From an uncultured Oscillospiraceae bacterium (GTDB lineage: Bacteria; Bacillota; Clostridia; Oscillospirales; Oscillospiraceae): DNA of 64,000 nt. The number at the start of each line of letters is the position of its first letter. Positions within the stretch are counted from its first letter, which is position 1. The stretch spans positions 124,001 through 188,000 of the forward strand of contig CANQVO010000001.1 of the NCBI GenBank assembly GCA_947627325.1. The letters run 5' to 3'. The notes under the pieces were generated by a model. It was not told the DNA's origin and did not search any database. It worked only from the letters and a program-made list of their open reading frames with translations. This document shows positions 58,732 to 64,000 of the stretch, in pieces. The translations under genes and the position numbers were made by a program.

Positions 58732-60601
58732 GGCGCTGTCTCTCCTTCAGTTGGGATATCAGATACTCCGCGCCGATCTTGGCGCTCTGCCCAAAGTTGG
58801 CGATGGTCTCCCCCAGGATGCGGTGGATCTGATCCCGGTATTCCTCCTGGCGCGTCAGCAGGTCGGCCACCGCGCGCTCCAGGCCGTCCAACTCGTCCAT
58901 GCCCAACTCCACCCCCACCTGGGCGCGCAGGGTCAGCTCCAGGGGCTTCATGGGGTACTGGTCGTACTCGCTGTTGTGGATCTTGGGGGGCGTGTTGATG
59001 AAGACGGCGGGCTTCTCCGTCACAAAGGCGAACTCGTAGGCGGTCCCGGACCAGTCGGAGATCACCAGGTCGGAGTCAAAGATGGAGCTGCTGTCTGTGA
59101 AGTTCAGCTCAAAGGTCAGGTCGCCGCCCTGGTAGTCTCGATAGCGCTCCACGATGGCGTCCATCCGGGGGCGGTAGCGTTTCATATACTCCGGGTGGGG
59201 CCGGACCACCACCTGATACCCCTTCCCCAACAGCTGGTCCAGGAGCTTGTCGATGCAGGTGTCCAGAATGTTGTCCACCTGCCAGGAGGGCGCGATCAGG
59301 ATCTTCTTCCGCTCCCGCTGGGTCCGGGGCATCGCCTCGTATTGCGCCCGCAGGTCCTCCAGCAGACCGTAGCCGCACGCCACCAGCTTCTTCTCCGGCG
59401 TCCCGTGGAGCTTTTCGCCAAAGCGGATCTCGTCAAACTGGAATTGGCCCACGCACAAGATCGTGTCGTAGTGGTCCAGCGCCCCGGTGTGCAGGACCAT
59501 GTGGGTGCTCAAGGGGTAGTGGAACATATAGACGTACTCCACATCCTTGCGGACGTAGCTGCGCTTGATGTGGTAGTTGTCCAGGTCGGACATGGTCATG
59601 ACCACCATATCCGCGTCCATCTTCATCATCAGGGTGATGAGCCGCCGCTCGCCGATGTAGTAGGGACGGATGCGGCTCTGGGTCTTGGCCAGGTCGAAGA
59701 TCTGGTCCTTGGGGTCGCTGGTGACATAGTGGATGGTGAGGTTCGTCCGCCGGAGCAGTTCGTCGATCACGCCCCGGAAGTACTTATAGAACCCGCTGGA
59801 CTCAGAGTAGAAGACCAGGTGCTTGTTGGCCACGGAGAAGAACCGCTTGTAGTCCGCCTTCTCCCGGCGCTTGTCCTCCTTGGAGACGTTGGCGGACAGG
59901 CCCTCGATCCCGGCCAACTCCTTCCGGCTCTTGGCCAGGGCCTCGTAGTCCACATACTTTTTGGGCGGCATGACGGCGTTGAGGGCCAGCTGCTGGAGGA
60001 TGGTCAGCAGGTTGCTGGCGATCCAGTATAGCCCCACGCCCACCGGCACGAAGGCCCCCAGCGCCAGGGAGATGGCGATGGAGAGGCCGTTGGTCATCCA
60101 CTGGCCGGCGGGGGTCTGCTCCCGCTGGAGGGGGTTGAGGTGGTTCTGGGCCAGGCCCAGGGCCAGCGCCGCCAGGCCGGCCAGCAGGGGGACAAGGAGC
60201 GTTATCCCTCCCTGTTGGGAGGGATAGACCGAGAGCAAGCTCTCGGTGCCCGCCAGGAGGCGCCGCACCGCGCCGATCACGCCGATGAGCAGGATCAGCT
60301 GGATGAACATGGGCACGGTGCTGGCCAGGGGGTGGTAGCCCACCCGCTTGTAGAGGGCCTGGGTCTCCTCGGCGATGGCGTCCTTGTCGCCGTAGTACTT
60401 GATCTTCAGGGCGTTCAGCTCCGGGGTGAGGGCCACCATCTTCAGGCTGTTGCGCTGGGTCCACAGGGACACCGGGAACAAGATCACCTTGGTCAGGGCG
60501 GTGAACAGGAGGATGGCCAGGGCGTAGTTGTGGGAGAGGTCATAACACGCGCGCATCAGTATCCCCAAGGGGATCGCGATCCAATCAAACAACGGCCTCA
60601 C
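58721..60601 (-). CDS. YidC/Oxa1-like insertase domain fused to CDP-glycerol glycerophosphotransferase-like domain
   Basis: This 626-residue two-domain protein begins with residues 1-~215, which follow YidC over its five-helix core: TPELNALKIKYYGDKDAIAEE and YKRVGYHPLASTVPMFIQL line up with E. coli YidC. The key TM Arg is replaced by Lys (LTKVILFPV). Residues ~256-626 are a TagB/TagF-type transferase with IAPSWQVDNIL, VVRPHPEY and SDLVISDWSGTAYEFAF. That domain moves a polyol phosphate from a CDP-linked donor. It precedes ppd and overlaps it by 11 bases. A CMP-phosphonate donor is an attractive idea (inference). GTG 60601 is given; a TTG at 60592 after AAGGAAGTGA may be the true start. Confidence 0.85.
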   Translation of the reverse strand: MRPLFDWIAIPLGILMRACYDLSHNYALAILLFTALTKVILFPVSLWTQRNSLKMVALTPELNALKIKYYGDKDAIAEETQALYKRVGYHPLASTVPMFIQLILLIGVIGAVRRLLAGTESLLSVYPSQQGGITLLVPLLAGLAALALGLAQNHLNPLQREQTPAGQWMTNGLSIAISLALGAFVPVGVGLYWIASNLLTILQQLALNAVMPPKKYVDYEALAKSRKELAGIEGLSANVSKEDKRREKADYKRFFSVANKHLVFYSESSGFYKYFRGVIDELLRRTNLTIHYVTSDPKDQIFDLAKTQSRIRPYYIGERRLITLMMKMDADMVVMTMSDLDNYHIKRSYVRKDVEYVYMFHYPLSTHMVLHTGALDHYDTILCVGQFQFDEIRFGEKLHGTPEKKLVACGYGLLEDLRAQYEAMPRTQRERKKILIAPSWQVDNILDTCIDKLLDQLLGKGYQVVVRPHPEYMKRYRPRMDAIVERYRDYQGGDLTFELNFTDSSSIFDSDLVISDWSGTAYEFAFVTEKPAVFINTPPKIHNSEYDQYPMKPLELTLRAQVGVELGMDELDGLERAVADLLTRQEEYRDQIHRILGETIANFGQSAKIGAEYLISQLKERQRHGS

Positions 60602-60665
60602 TTCCTTACACAGATATTAGCGGCAGACAAACCCCACCTCGCGGCGGCGCTGCGCCATCGATCCT

Positions 60666-63179
60666 TTACTCGAACCAGATCTCCCGGAACCCCACCGCCA
60701 GGACCCGCTGGTCGGTTTTGCCCAGGCTGGCCGGAGAGCAGGCGTCCGGGTAATCCAACTCCAACTCTAAGGCGTCGCCATTCAGGCACTCGATCGGGAT
60801 CTTGAATTCGATCGTATTCATGTCAAGGGTCACCACGTCATCATAGAGGATCTGATCCTTTGCCTTGATCGTCACGCGCTGCGAACCGTTAAATACATCG
60901 GCAAGCCGGATGTGTCCTTCCAACTCGACCCGATCTGACAGGTCGTTTGAAGAGAGGTCCAGATACATATGCGCCTGTTTGCCCAGAGACCAGGCAAAAT
61001 TGGTCTCTACATAGGATATTCCGCCCCTGAAGCAGTTCACTCCCCCGCCTTCCTCGGTAAACAGGATCCTGTCCCCCAGTTGATACTTGTCCGGTTGCCC
61101 AAAGCGGATGGAGGAGAAGGCGAAGGCCAATACGCGGCCATCCGTGTTTTCCCCCGCGCTTTTGGGAGAATATGCCTCCGGGTATTCCAACTCCAACGTC
61201 AGCTTGCCATCCTGGATGCACTCCGCCGGAACGGTAAAGATCGCCGCCTTATCAGCGGAACTGACCTCTTGGTCGTACAGGACCTGGCCGTTGCTCTTGA
61301 TGATGAGCCGCTGGGATGCGCCATGGATCATAGCAAATCGGAACGTCCCGGTCAAGTCGCCAGGTACCTCACCAATGTTCAGATACATCACCCCATCTTT
61401 CCCCAGGGTCCAGGGATAATCGGTCCTCACGTAGGATATCCCGCGCCTAAAGTAGTTCACTCCCCCGCCTTCCTCAGTAAACAGGACTTCGTCTCCCAGT
61501 TGATACTTGATTTGTTCATCGTCCAGCTCCTGCAGGAAGTTTTCCTCCACGGGGATCTCACTGCTATATGTGCTAAATACCCGAATCTCATTATAGCTGC
61601 GGTCTGAATTAAAATCGTAAAGGTAGAAGGGCCGCCTTCTCTCCTCTCCTTCCCGGTAGTCAAAGACCGTCTTCTTCCCCGCGTAGGACGGGTCGATCAT
61701 AGACAGGATGGTGGGCTCAAAGTCTTCGATATAGGAGACCGGCGCGTGAGAGACCTCCAGCTTCCCGGTGGTGTGCTGCCGTTTGATGAGCAGAAGCGGA
61801 TTGTACCGATTCTGCCAGCCGTGGTCCGCCGTGATGACGATATCCGTGTTGTCATAGACGCCCGCCTCCTTGAGCGCCTGGATGAAGTTCATCATGATCC
61901 GCACGCTGCCCTTGGCCTGGCGGTACATCTTCTCATTGTCGTGAATGTCCACCACATCTTCGAGGATATAGGTTTCTCCCTCGTATTGGATATGATCCCC
62001 GTTTTCGTCGAGGTCGTAGGGCGGATGGACCCCCTTGAAATAGTAAACACGGTAGACGTTTTCATCCATCGACGCCCGCAGCTTCCCCGCCAGGATCTCC
62101 TGGTTGAACAGGCTGTCGTTCGCGCCGAACTCATCTGCCGGCTTTACATCCTCAATATCCGTGTAGGAAAACCAAAAATAGGGCTTCAAGATATGCGGCA
62201 TATAGCGGAAGGCCGTGATCTGGCCCATGGTCTTCACGACCTCGGCGGCCGAGACCCCCTCGGGCTCCTCGATCACGATGTTCTTGATGACAGGAGCTGC
62301 TTCAGATGAGACATTTTCCGTTACCTCATAGTAGCGCGCATCATAGCCCTCCCGGGAGAGCGCGGGGAAAAATTCCGATCGCGTATAGACGTCGTCCACG
62401 TTCTCCCGATAGGAGATCCCTGTCTGCTCCAGCTGTTTCCCAGTAAAGATCGTCGCGCTCCCCTCCTGGGAGTATAGAGAGGTGCCCACCGCGTTGTCGA
62501 AGAAGACAAATCCGTCAAATACGTCTTCCGCCTCCGGGATGTCCTGGAGCACCTGCTGGAAATAACTCGTCTGATAGCCGTCAAAGAGCATGACGATCAC
62601 GTTGTGCTGGGTGGACAGGTCCAGCATCTGTTCGTCCCGGGCGACATAGTAATTCCTCTTAAATTGAGACAAATCTGTGGTAAACAGCAACGTGGCCAGG
62701 GTCAGGCACTGTATGGCCACGAGGCCCAGAGAGATATACCGGACCGCCTTTTGGTAGATGGGCTTGTCCTTGAACCGCACCGCCAGGATCACCGACGCCA
62801 AGATCAGCGCGATCCAGATCGCCCCATTGATATACGGCCAGGCCCCGTAGCCGGCCCAGTCGATCGCCGTGCCGTCCATCTGCCCATAGCTGACGAACAT
62901 CCAGTTGCCCTGGATATACAGCGCGAGGGCCACCCCGAACACAATGCCTGTCACAACGGGGTTGTTGCGGGAGATCCAGATGACAAACGTGAAAAGGGCC
63001 AGGGAGATCAGAAAAATGAGAAGGCACCCCGGCAGGAACATCTTCAGCGTAAACCACAGGCTGGAGAGATTGGTCAGATAGATCTCAAGAGGGCCAAAGA
63101 CAAAAAACGTAAAGGACAAAAAGAGCGAGGGAAACAGTGCCTCCGCTAGGTTCCGCTTGATTTCTTTCGTGTTTTTCAT
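60666..63179 (-). CDS. Sulfatase/LtaS-superfamily membrane enzyme with two C-terminal repeat domains
   Basis: This 837-residue enzyme has five N-terminal membrane helices (residues ~12-170) and an extracytoplasmic alkaline-phosphatase-superfamily domain (~190-545). The latter has metal-site motifs LFDGYQTSY (~196-204) and TADHGWQN (~446-453), a nucleophile region GSATIFTGK (~240-248) and GVHPPYDLDENGD. Relatives include phosphoglycerol and phosphoethanolamine transferases, so phosphotransfer to a surface polymer is likelier than sulfate hydrolysis. Two homologous 140-residue domains follow (558-697 and 698-837), each opening with KYQLGD and FTEEGGGVN. AAAGGAG precedes the ATG. It starts the phosphonate operon. 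Confidence 0.82.
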   Translation of the reverse strand: MKNTKEIKRNLAEALFPSLFLSFTFFVFGPLEIYLTNLSSLWFTLKMFLPGCLLIFLISLALFTFVIWISRNNPVVTGIVFGVALALYIQGNWMFVSYGQMDGTAIDWAGYGAWPYINGAIWIALILASVILAVRFKDKPIYQKAVRYISLGLVAIQCLTLATLLFTTDLSQFKRNYYVARDEQMLDLSTQHNVIVMLFDGYQTSYFQQVLQDIPEAEDVFDGFVFFDNAVGTSLYSQEGSATIFTGKQLEQTGISYRENVDDVYTRSEFFPALSREGYDARYYEVTENVSSEAAPVIKNIVIEEPEGVSAAEVVKTMGQITAFRYMPHILKPYFWFSYTDIEDVKPADEFGANDSLFNQEILAGKLRASMDENVYRVYYFKGVHPPYDLDENGDHIQYEGETYILEDVVDIHDNEKMYRQAKGSVRIMMNFIQALKEAGVYDNTDIVITADHGWQNRYNPLLLIKRQHTTGKLEVSHAPVSYIEDFEPTILSMIDPSYAGKKTVFDYREGEERRRPFYLYDFNSDRSYNEIRVFSTYSSEIPVEENFLQELDDEQIKYQLGDEVLFTEEGGGVNYFRRGISYVRTDYPWTLGKDGVMYLNIGEVPGDLTGTFRFAMIHGASQRLIIKSNGQVLYDQEVSSADKAAIFTVPAECIQDGKLTLELEYPEAYSPKSAGENTDGRVLAFAFSSIRFGQPDKYQLGDRILFTEEGGGVNCFRGGISYVETNFAWSLGKQAHMYLDLSSNDLSDRVELEGHIRLADVFNGSQRVTIKAKDQILYDDVVTLDMNTIEFKIPIECLNGDALELELDYPDACSPASLGKTDQRVLAVGFREIWFE

Positions 63180-63202
63180 GGGGTGTACTCCTTTTCTTTA
63201 GT

Positions 63203-63231
63203 ATGATAGACGATCTTCCCTACCTCGTCAA
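63203..63231 (-). promoter_or_regulatory. Promoter of the sulfatase-like/phosphonate operon
   Basis: On the minus strand TTGACG (63226-63231), 17 bases, TATCAT (63203-63208), 24 bases before the ATG. The -35 matches modules 2 and 3, but the AAAATGGCTAGCCATTTT palindrome is not present here. Confidence 0.7.
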
Positions 63232-63261
63232 AACCGCCGTGCCGTTGCTCGTCCGCTCGCG

Positions 63262-63300
63262 CCAGTAGTTGGGGCGAAGCCGCTTTTCCCAACTACCAGT
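63262..63300 (-). terminator. Hairpin after the glycosyltransferase remnant
   Basis: CCAGTAGTTGGGG and CCCAACTACCAG pair imperfectly with a 13-base loop. There is no T tract, so terminator activity is doubtful. Confidence 0.35.
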
Positions 63301-63549
63301 TCAACGCGCCCTTTTCCCCGCGCTGTCTGTCCCGGGGACCGACGTTCCCTCGATCAGGCCCTGGATCCGGGCGACGATCTTGTCCCACTGGTAGTTCTCC
63401 TTTACATAGGCCACGCCGTTTTTCCCCATGGCCTGGCGCTCCGCCGGGTGGGTGAGCAGCCAGTCCAGGGTGGCGGCGAACTCGGGGTAATTCTCAAACC
63501 ACAGCCCCGCGTTGCTTCGGACGCAGTGGCCTTTGGGTACCAGAGGCAA
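63301..63549 (-). pseudogene. C-terminal remnant of a GT4-type glycosyltransferase
   Basis: About 82 codons encode what looks like only the end of a glycosyltransferase family 4 enzyme: GHCVRSNAGLWFENYPEF, then a helix region with MGKNGVAYVKENYQWDKI, the usual last part of the GT-B C-terminal domain. A stop lies 12 bases before the only possible start (TTG), no SD is present, and the N-terminal ~300 residues expected are missing. It probably represents a truncated gene left by recombination at the locus edge. Its product is unlikely to be active. Confidence 0.7.
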
Positions 63550-63605
63550 TTCTATCTCTCATGGATCGTATCAGTCAACTTCCTGCTATTTTTGGGGCTT
63601 CCATT

Positions 63606-64000
63606 TTAAGGATCTTGCCGCCCCGCTTCGCCGTGGATGATCCGCTTTACGGCGTCCAGAAGGCTTGTTTTCTCGTCCAGCTTCACCGTTTTGCAGCCGG
63701 CGGCTATGCCCGCCGCCACGTCACTGTCAGAGTCCCCGATCATCCAACTGGCGGACAGGTCGATGTTATACCGCTCCGCCGCCTGAAGGAGCAGGCCGGG
63801 CTTGGGCTTGCGGCAGGCGCAGTCCATCTTATACTCTGGCCGCTCCCCGGGGAACCCCTTGTCCGGGTGGTGGGGGCATACAAAAATGTCATCCAGGTAG
63901 GCCCCGCTCTGGCCCAGAAGGGTCTCCATCTTGCGGTGGATCTCCCGGAGCTCCTCCCAGGTGACCTCGCCCCGGGCGATGACGGGCTGGTTCGTGACCA
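63606..64000 (-). CDS. gmhB: D-glycero-D-manno-heptose 1,7-bisphosphate phosphatase (GmhB-like), 5' end outside window
   Basis: At least 130 codons are visible of a HAD-IIIA phosphatase whose start lies beyond the right edge. Family features are TNQPVIARGEVTWEELREIH (about nt 63940-63998), a zinc-binding cluster CPHHPDKG...CACRKPKPG with Cys/His ligands, and the HAD motif IGDSDSDVAAG. GmhB dephosphorylates heptose bisphosphate on the way to nucleotide-heptose for glycans. The gene suggests that the polymer locus extends further and may use heptose. It ends 56 bases before the glycosyltransferase remnant. Confidence 0.85.
   Translation of the reverse strand, partial: VTNQPVIARGEVTWEELREIHRKMETLLGQSGAYLDDIFVCPHHPDKGFPGERPEYKMDCACRKPKPGLLLQAAERYNIDLSASWMIGDSDSDVAAGIAAGCKTVKLDEKTSLLDAVKRIIHGEAGRQDP

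Noticed and set aside
60666-63179. A true arylsulfatase
   Set aside because: I see no CxPxR-type formylglycine motif; the N-terminal helices and context fit phosphotransferase relatives of LtaS better.
63301-63549. A genuine small protein gene
   Set aside because: No ribosome site, a stop 12 bases upstream, and its content matches only the end of GT4 enzymes, so a remnant is the better reading.

Overview
The window is high-GC DNA (about two thirds G+C, by eye) from a Firmicute, most likely an Oscillospiraceae-type gut clostridium of the Flavonifractor/Lawsonibacter kind. This is inferred, not proven. The signs are an IspH-ribosomal-protein-S1 fusion, a GerW sporulation protein, the ScpA-ScpB-GerW-DacF-RluB gene order, two T-box riboswitches, IreB, the MurB-RapZ-WhiA block, and a clostridial-style repertoire read from strong Shine-Dalgarno sites. 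No tRNA, rRNA, phage, insertion sequence or CRISPR array was seen.

Layout. Positions 1-1257 hold the end of an NhaC-type antiporter and a TrmH-family RNA methyltransferase. From 1258 to 5473 a BlaI/BlaR1-type regulatory pair is flanked by three copies of an unfamiliar intergenic repeat with a 48-bp hairpin. From 5474 to 19021 (+ strand) come housekeeping genes: M50 protease, scpA, scpB, a DUF2953 protein, gerW, a D-Ala-D-Ala carboxypeptidase, rluB, an RpiR regulator, a BaiN/HI0933-type flavoprotein, cmk, plsC, the ispH-S1 fusion and pcrA. From 19034 to 23884 are a 3-methyladenine glycosylase, a DMT transporter and a tryptophan-type ABC transporter behind a Trp-specific T-box. From 24013 to 42230 (- strand, apart from a small DUF378 gene) are an RluA-type synthase, cardiolipin synthase, dnaE, whiA, rapZ, murB, a two-component system with an FG-GAP lipoprotein, ireB, and pheT/pheS/yitT behind a second T-box.

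From 42404 to the right edge lies one accessory locus on the - strand that looks like a surface-glycopolymer factory. It has three parts. (a) A deoxysugar operon encodes RfbA, RfbB, an NDP-hexose 2,3-dehydratase, a Gfo/Idh-type ketoreductase and an SDR, a set expected to make a dTDP-2,6-dideoxyhexose; it also encodes a GT2 enzyme and a GtrA flippase. (b) Two large polytopic proteins, one resembling GtrII glucosyltransferases, share an almost identical C-terminal module. (c) A phosphonate operon encodes PEP mutase fused to a cytidylyltransferase-like domain, phosphonopyruvate decarboxylase, an iron-type alcohol dehydrogenase, a separate nucleotidyltransferase, and a protein that joins a YidC-like insertase to a CDP-glycerol glycerophosphotransferase-like domain. 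Upstream of it is a sulfatase/LtaS-superfamily membrane enzyme with duplicated C-terminal domains. The glycosyltransferase remnant and partial GmhB at the right edge suggest that the locus continues.

The most notable regulatory signal is a repeated module: a TTGAC(A/G)-N17/18-TAAAAT promoter followed, just after the expected start point, by the perfect 18-bp palindrome AAAATGGCTAGCCATTTT and then a second hairpin. It occurs before three transcription units of this locus (49173-49233, 51437-51494, 54061-54121). Together these features suggest a coordinately regulated surface polymer carrying phosphonate and 2,6-dideoxysugar, with a hydroxyethylphosphonate-type end product as the simplest reading of the enzymes. 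The chemistry and the regulator remain hypotheses.
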